From positions 89,931,846 through 89,995,845 of the forward strand of contig OY978526.1 in the NCBI GenBank assembly GCA_963854835.1: DNA of 64,000 nucleotides, read 5' to 3'. Source of the DNA: Megamerina dolium (taxonomy: Eukaryota; Arthropoda; Insecta; Diptera; Megamerinidae). Positions 24,101-35,127 of the stretch are shown piece after piece. How positions within the stretch are numbered: position 1 is the first letter of the stretch; the number at the start of each line of letters is the position of its first letter. The notes below the pieces were generated by a model. That model was not told the origin of the DNA and did not search any database. It worked only from the letters and a program-made list of their open reading frames with translations. The translations under genes were made by a program, and so were the position numbers.

Positions 24101-24230
24101 AAAGCTGACACCACAACAAGAGCGACTTAAAAGAGCAATTTACATTGATCGCACATCACGTGTTCTCTTTCCGGCACTCTTTGCCAGTCTCAACTGTATC
24201 TATTGGATTGTATTTTACGAATATCTGTAA
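21194..24230 (+). CDS. pHCl-2: Anion-selective Cys-loop ligand-gated channel, pHCl-2/hodor-like
   Basis: Four exons: 21,194-21,264; 21,346-21,800; 21,878-22,488; 23,955-24,230, giving about 470 aa. The start has a hydrophobic signal peptide (YQIFLLVIFSICL). An extracellular domain carries the Cys-loop, two Cys 13 residues apart around IMNFAIYPHDTQE, and a second Cys pair (CTQVYSTGNFTC) as in glycine- and glutamate-gated chloride channels. M1-M3 follow; M2 begins with PARVTLGV, the signature of anion selectivity. The cytoplasmic loop is Pro- and Glu-rich with eight consecutive Pro, and M4 ends in FALFASLNCIYWI-like hydrophobics. Family membership is firm. Identity as pHCl-2/hodor, in Drosophila a pH- and zinc-sensitive channel of gut and Malpighian tubule, is inferred from the overall sequence and its position near RpL6 and rod. 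Intron 3 (1.47 kb) holds transposon debris. AATAAA is at 24,268. Confidence 0.88.
22670..23395 (-). pseudogene. Mariner relic antisense in channel intron 3
   Basis: The minus strand reads through a nearly complete but broken mariner transposase: FLDNDQFHNQKELAET, HRIVTSDEKWI (first Asp), YHNPDRNKSFLAFK, then FHHDNTRPHVVQPVK (second Asp) and YLKNSGWEVL. Multiple stops and frame changes are present. It lies wholly within intron 3 of the channel gene, in antisense orientation. Confidence 0.8.
23440..23860 (+). pseudogene. Non-LTR retrotransposon RNase H fragment in channel intron 3
   Basis: Forward frames give LLWVSGHNGIEGNEVAEEVA, the typical VPGHxGIxGNExAD box of retrotransposon RNase H domains. 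A frameshift later come NLRLVTGY, NWLKYHLHK and EDET, the downstream conserved block. No RT part is present, so this is a 3' fragment next to the mariner relic. It ends about 95 bp before the last coding exon. Confidence 0.8.
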
Positions 24231-25260
24231 ATGTTGTTTGAGAATACATGCTTACTTATATTGTTTAAATAAAAATCACGCGCATAAACTGAAACACTTG
24301 CACTTAAAAGATATAGTAGACATATACCATAGGTAATTGTAACATGTATTTATAGTATAAAAGTATTCACGTAATTAGTAAATGATTAATTTAATTTAAT
24401 TAATGTAATTTACAAAAATTCATTATTTTAATGCGATAATAATAAAAAGAAGAAGAAAAACGTTAAACTACACATTAACTCGGTCAAGCGAAACCAGAAA
24501 GATACAAAATATACATTTACATATATACATACATAATTACATACAATTAAAATATACTCGTCATAATTACGAACGAATACTGTATGTAATAAATGTGTAT
24601 GTAGTAGTTTTTAATAATTTTAAATTATGTACCTATTTAATTTTAATCAATAAATTGTTCAAATTAAGCAAATGCAAATCAATGAAATTAATGCATGTAT
24701 GTGTGTAGTTGTGATGATATACGAAATGAATATATGTACACAATAGTGGGATTCAAGCAATCGTATAAACGCCACATAAACCACGTATACCTTATAAAAA
24801 TTATACGTTCCTAAACCAGCTGTCATATTTTTTATGAAAAAGATTTTCTCCACCTCGTAAAATTATACGTTTTGAAATGCAACTCTGTTGACCACACCCT
24901 TATTCTGTAATACTTTAAATTATAGGCAAATTTATGTAATTTATATTAAAGATAATTACTTTCATTTTTCTCCAAAAGCCCAATCATTAATTTATATTTT
25001 TTTTGCTAATTTTCGGGATTTTTAATTTGCAAGATGCCGATTGATTTACGACCTTTACACGATGACTTGTTCAATGCCTTTAAACGATATGAAATTATAT
25101 GATTTATAAGATTATACAATTGCATGAATCCCACTAATGATTGAATTGAAAATAAAAATCTAATTTAAAAATATAATCATGCTTTTGTTTTACAGAAATT
25201 ACAGGTTCTCATAAATAGCTATGTAGCTACGTAGTTACTACAAACATATCAACATACATA
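24231..25260. other. 3' flank of the channel gene, AT-rich
   Basis: Holds the 3' UTR and a polyadenylation signal AATAAA at 24,268-24,273. Beyond that, AT-rich sequence with no recognised gene. Confidence 0.6.
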
Positions 25261-25822
25261 TTAAAGAGCTGCGAGAATATATTTGATTTTCGAATGATTC
25301 TCTTTATTCTCAAAAAATGTAGAATATTTACAAAGCATATCTAAATGAAAATGAGTGCTTCTAAATTATAAGGCAAATAGAATACTCCCTCATTTATTGT
25401 ATAAAAAATATTCCCTACATTCGTTTTTTCTCTTCAAATAAACGAATATTTGAGAGTACTACGAGATTTTGAGAATACTTCGAGTATGTTGTATATTATA
25501 ATTGTTGTTGCTTTTCATGACAGGCACTGATGATTTGTATTACTGCGTTTTGCCGTGTCATGTTGTCTTATCTACTCTATTTTTTGCTTATATTTCACAG
25601 AAAGCAAAACGAATGTTTAGAGTACTCTCAAATACTTACTTCCATTTGCAAATGTTGAGATTTTACTCATTCTATGAAAACGGAACGTACACACCATCCA
25701 TTCTATTTCTATTTTATTCATTCAAATTCGTATTTGCTTAGAGAGAATGAATGAGGGATTATATTCCAATATCAAAAGAGTGCTTTGAAGATGCAAACGA
25801 ATACATTCCTGCAGCACTCTAA
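25261..25822. mobile_element. 562-bp foldback-type element with TACATA duplication
   Basis: Imperfect inverted halves: 'TTAAAGAGCTGCGAGAATATAT' at the left end mirrors '..ATTCCTGCAGCACTCTAA' at the right. Further inside, 'CTCCCTCATTTATT' mirrors 'GAATGAATGAGGGAT', and 'GAATATTTGAGAGTACT' mirrors 'AGTACTCTCAAATACTT'. TACATA flanks both sides (25,255-25,260 and 25,823-25,828). No coding domain. The long stem and flanking duplication suggest a non-autonomous DNA element of unknown class. Confidence 0.65.
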
Positions 25823-25828
25823 TACATA

Positions 25829-26882
25829 TACAGTAAGTAATTTATAAGTACTTAAATAATCTAAATCCGAACGTACTACTAAATAGTTACACCATTTTTC
25901 TTGTGTTTATTAACTAATACAGTTGCAATTCTATTACTTGTAGCGTGCACACAATTTGAAATTGCCGCTTCAATAGCCATGTCCGAACTTTGACAGTTTA
26001 TTACACTGACGATTCAAGTAACTGCGCCGTATTCAATATGGGCAAAATCAGGATCATATTTAAGTTAAGATCGGCTTTTTGACATAATTTTACATAGAAA
26101 ATGTGTCAAATTAGTCGATACTACGCATCCGCATTTGCCCACATGGGTCGTACATCAGTGATACTCGTCGATGCGAACCAAATAAGATGGACGCGATATA
26201 TATCCGACTCTGAAACCGACAATGATAATGAATTTGTATATAAATTTTCGTTAGCTCAAAAAGTATCTGGCAAGAGGAATTGGAAGAGCCCATACATGTC
26301 CAAACGAAAAACACATGGAGAGTTCATTTTATCTTTTGCGTTTTCAGACGAAAAATTCAAAAATTATTTTACACTATACCGCCTGTTAAACCTGGGACAG
26401 AGCTTCAGCTTGAGTACATAAACAACCGTGGTAGAAATAGTGTTAATTACTCATTTACTTTTATCGTCAATTTCGTTACCGCTTTCTATAGCATAATGGC
26501 ATTAGCTTGTCAACATCGTACGCACGATGATGTTAACATACCTTAACATATCTACTTTTAATGGGAATATAATTCCATTTATATGTAGATCAACGCGATT
26601 ATTATCTAAATAAATCGAAGACTTATAAGAGCATCCACATTTTATCAATTTCTTAAATATAAAAATCGCTTAGACAAATATTTATCTGTATATTTTGTAT
26701 ATAGATTCAATCATTTTGATTATTGAAAATAAATTTAATTGGAAATAGGTAATAAAACCACAGCATACTTTTTAATGCTTTTATTGTGATTATTCATCAA
26801 ATTCAAAATGTCTGCCACGTACTGTCAAAATGCATCAATTACAATAGGTGTCATTGCGACTGGCAACACCGTATTGCCTAAC
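25829..26882. other. Intergenic between channel and RpL6
   Basis: Mostly AT-rich. Two overlapping open frames at 26,101-26,546 show no domain I recognise and are not called. The last ~120 bp are presumably the RpL6 promoter. Confidence 0.5.
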
Positions 26883-26900
26883 CTTCCTTTCTGCTATAAT
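26883..26900 (+). promoter_or_regulatory. Likely TOP-type RpL6 transcription start
   Basis: A pyrimidine tract, 'CTTCCTTTCTGCT', lies 30-45 bp upstream of the RpL6 ATG. It resembles the terminal oligopyrimidine start typical of ribosomal protein genes, which confers TOR-dependent translation. The exact start base is not determined. Confidence 0.5.
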
Positions 26901-26929
26901 TTCTGTGCGGTGTACACGTGTTTTCCGAT

Positions 26930-28120
26930 ATGGCACCAGTTGAAAAAGCTAAAAAATCCGTGAAATCGGTGAAGAAATCCCGTAAACATCCACTTAACAC
27001 ATACCTAAGTGGTGGTATTTTACGTTATTCCAAGAGACAGGTAATTTTTATGGAAATTTGTGTATAAAAAATACATTTGAATTTCAACAAATATGTCGGT
27101 AGCATCTTGGTGGCATGTGTGTGTATACGAGCAAAAAATAGAAAATGCTGTGGCACATCAGAAAATAAGAAAATCAGTGCAATAAGAATGTGTAATGTAC
27201 CATTTAAAAATCAATTTGTCCTATAATACGTACCACCTCTTATTCTTCGTTTATTATTTAGAAAAATCGGAATGTATGAAAAGATGACTTGTAATGCAAT
27301 GCATTGTCCATTACGATTTTTATGAAATATTTCGTTTTTAATGAATCGTACTTACTAATGTTTGTAATGAATACCAAATGTATTTTCTTTTATCAAGCAA
27401 TCAACAATCAAAGTCATTAACTACTTTGTATTTTTTATTTAGATGAACAAACGTCGTGCCCTTTACCGACTTAAGAATGTGAAGCGCCCCGTTGTCAAGA
27501 AGGTGAAAATCCCAATTAAAAAAGTGAAAACCATTGGAGGACCGAAAAATGGCGGTGAACGTACTGTGTACTTGAAAAAGCCAAAGGCCAACTACCCAAC
27601 CAAGACTTTCGTAAAGAAACGTCCAGCCAAGAGATTCTTCAGCAACCATAAGCGCAACATTCGTCCCAACCTGAAGCCAGGTCGCGTACTTATTATGTTG
27701 GCCGGACGTCATCAAGGCAAACGTGTTGTTCTCCTTAAGGTTTTGGAATCGGGTCTCTTGTTGGTAACAGGTCCATTCTCTGTTAACTCATGCCCACTGC
27801 GTCGTGTTTCTCAACGCTATGTAATTAGTTGTTCGGCACGTGTTGACCTACGCAAATACAAGGTGCCAGCACATTTGAATGATGCCTATTTCCGTCGTCT
27901 TAAGATCAAGAAAGAGAAGAAGACCGGCGAAGGTGATATTTTCGCCACCAAGAAAGAACGTTTCCGACCCAACGAACAACGCAAGAAGGATCAGAAGGAA
28001 GTAGATGAAGCTGTGCTGAAAGCCATCAAGGCACATCCAGAAGGCAAATTGTTCAGGAAATATTTGCAAAATATGTTCGCCCTACACTCTTCACAGTACC
28101 CCCATCGTATGAAGTTTTAA
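26930..28120 (+). CDS. RpL6: 60S ribosomal protein L6 (eL6)
   Basis: Two exons, 26,930-27,040 and 27,443-28,120, joined in phase 0 to give 262 aa. Structural protein of the large ribosomal subunit. The first exon encodes a Lys-rich tail (KKSVKSVKKSRKHPLNTYLS). The second has the conserved core RPGRVLIMLAGRHQGKRVVL (KOW-type) and SVNSCPLRRVSQRYVI, then a basic C-terminus ending PHRMKF. ATG at 26,930 is the first after the pyrimidine tract. Length agrees with insect eL6 proteins. The 402-bp intron directly after codon 37 is free of obvious transposons, in contrast to neighbouring genes. AATAAA lies at 28,244-28,249. It is convergent with the thioesterase gene, with 215 bp between stop codons. 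Confidence 0.97.
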
Positions 28121-28243
28121 ATTTAATTACGGATGATTTGGGTCTCTATTAAGTGGTTGTTTCACTTAGTTTACCAAGGAATCTTATAATTTGTATAATC
28201 TAGTAAACACAAAAGAAAACAAAATGAAAGATTGTCTTTGTGA

Positions 28244-28287
28244 AATAAATATTACAAAACAAGATATTTCGTAATCTGGGATTTATT
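28244..28287. terminator. Facing polyadenylation signals
   Basis: AATAAA on the plus strand at 28,244-28,249 serves RpL6. AATAAA on the minus strand (TTTATT at 28,282-28,287) serves the convergent thioesterase. They are 32 bp apart, so the two 3' UTRs probably abut or overlap. Confidence 0.65.
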
Positions 28288-28335
28288 AATGAAAATGTGA
28301 TAGGAATAGTACAAAGTGAACCATCTGACAGCTGT

Positions 28336-29841
28336 TTATTGTTTCTCCACTGCCTCGTCTATGCCCAATGCATATCTGAACTTTCTGCGTCCTTGCAAAT
28401 ACCACATTGTTTCATGGTATGATCGCGGTAAGACTTCCGGTACAGCATAGGGTGCCATAAAAGTGAAATAGAAAACAGTGGAGGTGGCTTCTTCACCAGT
28501 GGCTCCATCCAAAATCTGGGCCGATGCCATCATTTGTATATAATTGGCCTCTGTGTATAAAACATACGCGTTCATTCTAATAAATGCTGCTACAGCTACT
28601 GGTTTCTCAAAGCTAATGTCACAAACATGCTCCAATTTGGGAATAGTACGGCAATGTAAATAAGCACCAGTCCAACCAATCTCGAGGGCGATGCGCATTA
28701 AAAACCCACCAAATACTGTATTATGTGCATTTCGATTTTCAGGAAATGATGGTACCGTATTCGATGTAGACGATTCCGACATCCAACATGAATTTCCAGG
28801 TAGAATTCGCTTATTTAATTCAATAGTGTTTATTGGTGTTGTACGTTTAAATAATTCATACATTAACGCATATTCAAAATGATTGGGCTGAACCTTGAAT
28901 ATGGAAGCAGCTTCTAAAAGCTTGCGTTTATTTCTACGTTGTTCGGCACCGCCGAAAATCGTTTTTTCTTCATCTGTATCTGGCTGAAGTGGATTGACTG
29001 GTACCGCACCAGAGTTTGTTGCATTTCGTGCAGCCATAACGAATAGAGCTTGCGTTATTCTTCTCCGTGAACCATTACCTTTTTGATCAATCCAAACAAT
29101 AATTTCCATGGAACTTCTTCCAACCCAACATACGTGACCGACGAGGCGTATATCTTCTGTAGCTTTTGTAACTTCATCGGAGAATGTTATCTTATCAACA
29201 AGTATCGTTACAAACGTATACGGTAGATGCACATCTTCTGGAAGCAATGGCACTTTGATATGTTGGTGACATATCCATACTACAAATATTTAATCAAATT
29301 AAAAGCAATTTCCGCAAATTTTAAATATATTTACCAGCAAATAAATCGATGTCTTCCATTAATCTACCCAATCTAACACGACCCAGATTTGTAACATATT
29401 TATCTTGCATAAATTTGTCCGTACTTAATGGTATAATCGCCGATGCAAAGGAATCCTTCATGGAGCGTATTGGTAAATCCTCTATTTTTGGCGTATACTT
29501 CAACAAGTGCTCTCGTGTTCTTGGTATTGGTTCATAGCCGTGATCCAGTCCGAGTCTTGCTATAATTTTCTCTTTGACTTTAAAGATATAAAGATATAAT
29601 ATGCTCCCAATAATGAGCTATACACAGTACCTTGCAGCATTGTCCCAGAAAAGATCGGCTCTACACTCTTCAAACCAATTTCTCGAAACGTTCTATTAAA
29701 TTATCATAGTAATAATTGATTGAATTTCATATAATATTTTAACACTCACACTGAAGCAATATTGGTCGACGATGGTTTAAACCATTTTGATATTCTGTAA
29801 TGAACATATTTACTTCCAGTTTGTTGTATTGCATGCAACAT
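28336..29841 (-). CDS. ACOT9-type acyl-CoA thioesterase, paralogue A
   Basis: Four exons read leftward: 29,841-29,750; 29,692-29,631; 29,577-29,335; 29,279-28,336, giving about 446 aa. The family (mammalian ACOT9/10) hydrolyses acyl-CoA, mainly in mitochondria, using two HotDog domains. Visible landmarks are HGYEPIPRTREHLLKYTPK, LGRVRLGRLMEDIDLFA (first HotDog), LPYTFVTILVDKITFSDEV, then NRNAHNTVFGGFLMRIALEI (second HotDog) and a C-terminal EVLPRSYHETMWYLQGRRKF. The N-terminus is basic and free of acidic residues (MLHAIQQTGSKYVHYRISKW), consistent with a mitochondrial presequence. Intron phases match paralogue B exactly. The first ATG is chosen because no in-frame alternative gives a similar presequence. 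Confidence 0.92.
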
Positions 29842-30431
29842 TGTATTTGTTATTTTGTTATATTTTGACTTTAAACTAAATGCACCAAGTCAATGCTAAC
29901 TATAGAATCAACTAGGACTGGGTGGTTTTGAAGCACTTTTAATATAAATAGTATGTCTCGTGAGATCCATCTAATACCTCTCGATAATTTAATTGGAACA
30001 TATTTGTTTAAAGTAAAGATATGAGTTCATTGGAACATTATAAATGCCATTATCCCAACATTTGGAAAATGAATTTTACTCCATTTTTAGTATATTTTTG
30101 TTATTTAAGAGGCAAATTAAAAAAATTTTGTTTTTGTTTCATCTGAGATATCTTATTTAGCTTTTGATTGAAATGATAATTTTTGTTTACCATGTTTCAC
30201 TATTTGAAATTACGTTAACAAGCTCTTAATCGTGCCTTACTTTTTAGGACTACAGTGTAAAAAAACGATTTTATCATGTAAATTCGATTGAAAATTTGAA
30301 CTTAGATGTCAAAAAGTTTTTGTTTAATAGATTCACAAAAATAAGCTCTGTAAGCGACATCTTGTTTCTTTTTCCTGATGGTGCGGTAGGTATTCAACAT
30401 TTATACTTTTCATATAAGCCGTTAATATAAA
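29842..30431. other. Intergenic between thioesterase A promoter side and a SINE
   Basis: AT-rich; presumably contains the promoter of the minus-strand thioesterase A. No motif can be named. Confidence 0.5.
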
Positions 30432-30791
30432 ATAAATAAATAAATATGTGGCACTTAAAGCCCCAAAGGGCTCATTACCGAGCTTCTCTTCCATTACTGT
30501 TGTGCGTCTTAAATTTTGGACAATATTAGATGGGATTACTCATTTTAGCCGGTTCCGAACGGCAGAACACTTGTGACATCACTTTTTCTGAGCTGTGTCA
30601 CAGAGTTCTTTAAGAAGATTTTTCATGGCAAGTTGTTACTGTCGGAAGAATTGCCAATTGCTTGCCGACAGGTGGGTACCGTTTGAAAGAAAAATCTTAT
30701 CGATATTAAATTTGTTATGCATCAGCCGGGGATTGAACCACGACCTACAGATCAGAAGGCGAACACACTAACCACTGAGCTACGGCACCCA
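30432..30791 (-). repeat. Full-length tRNA-derived SINE, copy 5 (tail type A)
   Basis: The most complete copy, about 360 bp. On the minus strand it starts GGTGCCGTAGCTCAGTGGTT (box A) and has the 'CTTCTGATCTGTAGGTCGTGG' arm and 'GGTTCAATCCCCGGC' (box B). The body and type-A tail ('TTTGGGGCTTTAAGTGCCAC') follow, ending in a (TTTA)n tail. The 13-bp flanks CCGTTAATATAAA at 30,419-30,431 and 30,792-30,804 form a clear target-site duplication. The near-perfect duplication suggests this is the youngest of the copies. Confidence 0.92.
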
Positions 30792-30804
30792 CCGTTAATA
30801 TAAA

Positions 30805-32057
30805 GTATCCTATTATACTTCCATTACGAGATTTGATTTTTGAATACACTAAATCGTCACGACCTTTACCATTACCTCATTTCCATTACATCATTTTGGC
30901 ATTTCTTCAACATCCCGTTTGCATTATTATTTATTTTCTTATTTCAATGAGGTTTAAGAGTAATGACTTCAATACTTATTCAAAAATTAATATAATGGTT
31001 AAAAAAACAACTTCCTGTTTCAATTTTTTTATGAAAGACGATATAAAACAACGATAATTTATCGATTTATCGGAAACATCGAAGATTTATATATGGCAAC
31101 AAAATTGTAATACGATGACAACAGGTCTTACATGGAAAATATGATGTTGACTGCGACTGGAACGCAAATTATATTACTATTCATTTATTTTAGAAATGTA
31201 ACACTCAGTAGATAACTCTTTATACAATATTTCATTTTGCTACAATAGAAAGAGATTTAAATCGATTACCACGACAATTGTCGTCGTGTAGCAATTCCGT
31301 GGCGTCAATTCGTTCGTTTACTTAAGAATACATGGTATTTAAGCATTGACAGTTGTTGCTGTCGCAATTGCTTCACTATATATGCGTTTAGCTGCACATT
31401 ATTAATTTTAATTGTATTTGATTGATAAATTCCAACTCCAACTTATATATTTCAAAAATTGTTAGCGTTCACAAGACATCCCTCTATACACAAAATTATA
31501 ATAAAAACAAAAAAGGATATAGCGCCAAAGCAATCAATTTGAAATAATAATTTCTAACGTATTTTTAATTTTAATTTTTATTAGTATCAATGCAGAAATT
31601 ATGCACTGTGTATTTGTAAAACTGTTTGTAAGTGACAATGAGAAATAATTTAATTTATTTGAAATGTGGCTTAGGTCCACTTATAGTAATTAGAAACATT
31701 GGTCCGTATAGTTAAAATTAATATCAACTTAATCCTCGGCTATGTATTCGAAGTGGGTTTTCAAATTTTACATCCTCAAAAACGTAACTTACATATAGCC
31801 ATGTTAAGGATTAGCAATATTTTTAAGTTTAACCAAACGCAGCCTCCATATTAAAACAAATGGGCTAGACACTTTCATAATAATCTCCTCATATTATAAT
31901 ATCAATAAGTACAATTTAGTAGTATCCTTACAGAACAATAATGTACATCGAATATGATGATAAGCCTCATACACATAATAGCAATATAAAATATACGAAT
32001 ACATATAGATTCTCACATAAAGAATCAAATGGGAAATTGTCCAATAGTATAATTTCA
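30805..32057. other. Intergenic between the two thioesterase genes
   Basis: AT-rich, no gene recognised. The right part must contain the 3' UTR of thioesterase B and the left part the upstream region of thioesterase A. Confidence 0.6.
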
Positions 32058-33596
32058 TTAAACTGTATCATCTAAACCCAATGCATATTTAAATTTCCTA
32101 CGTCCCTGAATGTACCACATGGTTTCGTGATATGAACGTGGTAATACCTCTGGTACATTAAATGGTACTTTAAATGTGAAATAGAAAACATTTGAAGTAA
32201 CTTGTTCTCCAGTAGTTGCATCTAATATATCAGCAACTGTTACCATTTGTATGTAATTCAATTCAGTGTAAGCAACATATGCAGTCATTTTAATAAATGA
32301 TGAAACACTCACTGGCTTTTCAAAACTAATATCACATATGTGCTCTAATATTGGACGCGTTTTACAGTACAAATAGGCACCAGTCCAGCTGGTTTCGAGG
32401 GCGTTGCGCATTAGAAAGCCACCAAATACTTTATTATGAGCATTGCGATTTTCGGGAAACGATGGAAAAGTAGTTGTCACATATGAATCCGACATCCAAC
32501 GGCAATTGCCCGGTAGAATTCGTTTATTTAATTCCAAAGTTGTCATTGGTGTTGTACGTTTGAATAGTTCATACATCAATGTTTGTTCAAAATCATTGGG
32601 TTCAACTTTAAAAATCGATGAACTTTTTATGAGTTGACGTCGATTTTTACGTTGTACGCCACCATTCAGAATTTCCTTCTCTTCCGCATTAGCTGGAGCA
32701 ATAGGATTTACTGGTGCTGCACTTGTATTTGTTGCATTTCGAGCGGCCATAAGAAACAATGCTCGTGTTATCTTCTTATAAACACCATCTTCTTTTTGCT
32801 CAAGCCATACAACGATTTCCATTGAACTTCGTCCCACCCATGATACATGACCTGATAATCGTATATCCTCTGTGGCTTTCGTTAGTACGTTTGAAAAAGT
32901 TATCTTATCCACCAGTATTGTTACAAATGTATATGGCAAATATACATTTTCCGGTAAAGATGTAATATTGAGATGCTTATGACACACCCATACTATTCAC
33001 ATAATAACAATATACTATATATACGTGTATACACATGTAATCATTTACTAAACATTATATTACCGGCAAATAAATCCATGTCCTCCAATAGTCTACCTAA
33101 TCGAACATGACCCAAAAACGAAACATATTTATCTTGCAGAGCCTTATCTGAGCTTAAAGGAATGATTGCCGATGTAAAAGAATCTTGCATACTACGTGGT
33201 GGGAGATCTTCTAACTTCGGTGTATATTTTATTAAATGCTCCCGCGACTTTGGTATTGGTTGATAGCCATGCTCCAGACCAAGACGGTTCATGATTTCAT
33301 CCTTCACTATTCCAAATCAAAATTATATAAAATAAAAATGTTTAAAAGTTGTAATCTTATGAATTATGTATTTATTCGTATACCTTCAGACATTGTGCCT
33401 GCAAACGAAACTTCATTTACATTTCGTAAACCAATTCGACGCATGGGTCTAAAATTAATATGTGTATTATTTTATCGTTTACGATAATCAATATTTTTAA
33501 TATCACTTACAGACGAACAACCGGTGTTGTTTTACAAAGTATTGATGTTCCATAATTCCAATTTCGTCCTGTGGTTTTTAGTACTGTACGTAGCAT
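32058..33596 (-). CDS. ACOT9-type acyl-CoA thioesterase, paralogue B
   Basis: Four exons read leftward: 33,596-33,511; 33,448-33,384; 33,306-33,064; 32,992-32,058, giving about 442 aa. It is a two-HotDog acyl-CoA thioesterase, clearly a duplicate of the gene at 28,336. Both share the HGYxPIPxxREHLxKYTPKxEDLP block, the LGHVRLGRLLEDMDLFA block, LPYTFVTILVDKITFS, NRNAHNKVFGGFLMRNALE and the EVLPRSYHETMWYIQGRRKF end. Exon 3 is 243 nt in both. N-terminus MLRTVLKTTGRNWNYGTS is basic, compatible with mitochondrial import. The head faces rod 1.5 kb away. That spacer contains a repeat element, so a shared promoter is unlikely. Confidence 0.92.
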
Positions 33597-33777
33597 TTTT
33601 GATTTTCACTTTACACTTACATATATATAATAAAAATAATTCTTGTTCACTTTCTACTTCAGAGTATGTAGCTATTATGTAACTAATGATTATTTATTAA
33701 AAACAAAAAAAGAAAATAAACAATGGTTATTGCACTAATAATTCCGGCTGATTTATGATTACAAACTTCTAATTATA

Positions 33778-34920
33778 AAGGTAGAGCAATAAGTGACAGT
33801 TCTCTTGAATGAATGAAACAGAAGTAAACAAAACAACAACACACATAAGCAAAGCAGAAGGTGAAGAAGCAATAACAAGAAAACAACAAACACACGAGAC
33901 ACTATAGAGAAAGAGTGTTTGACATTATAAGGCGAACCCAAAATATTTTAATAGAAGGTAGAGCAATTGTAAAAGATTCTTCTTGGCAGCGCACATGTTT
34001 ATTCACAAGTCAAAAGTCATAGCAAAGTTTGAGAGAAAACAAAAGTTAATAATTTAAAAATGGAAACAGAAGAAGATTACAAGTTTACATTTTAAATTTC
34101 ACAATTCAAATAATTTTAATTTTGCCGGTGCACCACTAACACACCCATCTTTTCGGAAACGTCAATGCCTGAAAAAGTTAAAAGCTTAGCAAATTTCGGC
34201 ATGCATCAAGCATCGCGATAAGATGCATATTTTTTATGTGGGCACTTTCATATTTTACCTTCGTTTGACAGATGAATATGCTTGCATACTTTTTATGTAG
34301 TTCGGCCTTTATAGCGTCAAACTAGCACGGTCTGCATATTACAGGTCCCGTAATTTCCGATTGTTGCATTTGTAATTGAATTTAAAAAAAATTTTTTTGT
34401 GGCTTCTGATATCGTAGTATTTTTGAAATTTTTCGTTTTGTTTACATTTCATTCTTCTTTTACATTCTCATGATGATTTGTGACAACCACTGTCTATCAC
34501 GAAGACCATATTTTATAAACACATTTTGTTAATTTTCAAACAATTTTACTTATTATTTTGCGTACTAAATACCATTAATAATCACACTCAATCACAGCAC
34601 TTCTTCTATTTTCTTTCTTTGTAAGCAATTCTAGAAATTAATATTTTATTTCTGATTCTTTTTCTTTTTCATTTTCTACTTCTTCTCTTTTTCCATGGGT
34701 TTGTTGTTGTTTTATTTACTTTTTCTTCTTCATTCATGAGAATTCTCCATATACCATAAGGCGAACCAAGAGATATATTTTTCAATTGATGTACCCCATG
34801 TTCTTATATCATTTTCAGTTTTACATTTTGAGGGATTTCAATCAGCTGCTTTTGGGTTTTCTTCTTCATTCATATTCAAACACGACACAGAAAAAATTCC
34901 GCTCAGAGACTGCTCTACCT
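33778..34920. repeat. Inverted-repeat element, copy 1 ('ggtagagcaa' family)
   Basis: The left part has 'AGGTAGAGCAATAAGTGACAG' (33,778) followed by a near-mirror of the right part: 'TTGAATGAATGAAACAGAAG' and 'TAAACAAAACAACAACACAC' mirror 'GTTGTTGTTTTATTTACTTT' and 'CTTCATTCATGAGAATTCTC' around 34,700-34,748. The right end has 'TGCTCTACCT' (34,909-34,918). A second left-end-like sequence, 'GGTAGAGCAATTGTAAAAGATTC', is at 33,957. The related copy is at 55,150-55,895. No coding domain. Probably a large non-autonomous DNA element or nested copies of one. Confidence 0.55.
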
Positions 34921-35127
34921 GTATAATAAACTCGTTGTAGAATTCCAGCTCCATTGTGAACTAACTAAAACAAGAAGAAGGATGTATTTACAAATGTCAC
35001 TAATAGAAAATCTATTACAATTTACAAAATAACTAAGTTCAACTGTAGAGTATTTTAAAAACAATTGTTTGGCGAAAAGGTGAATTTTTAATTCGATTCA
35101 ATCTATCATTTTTTTAAGAAATCCGTC

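Noticed and set aside
26101..26546. Two overlapping plus-strand open frames between the channel gene and RpL6
   Set aside because: No recognised domain, different frames, no splice signals joining them convincingly. A lost gene cannot be excluded, but the sequence alone does not support it.
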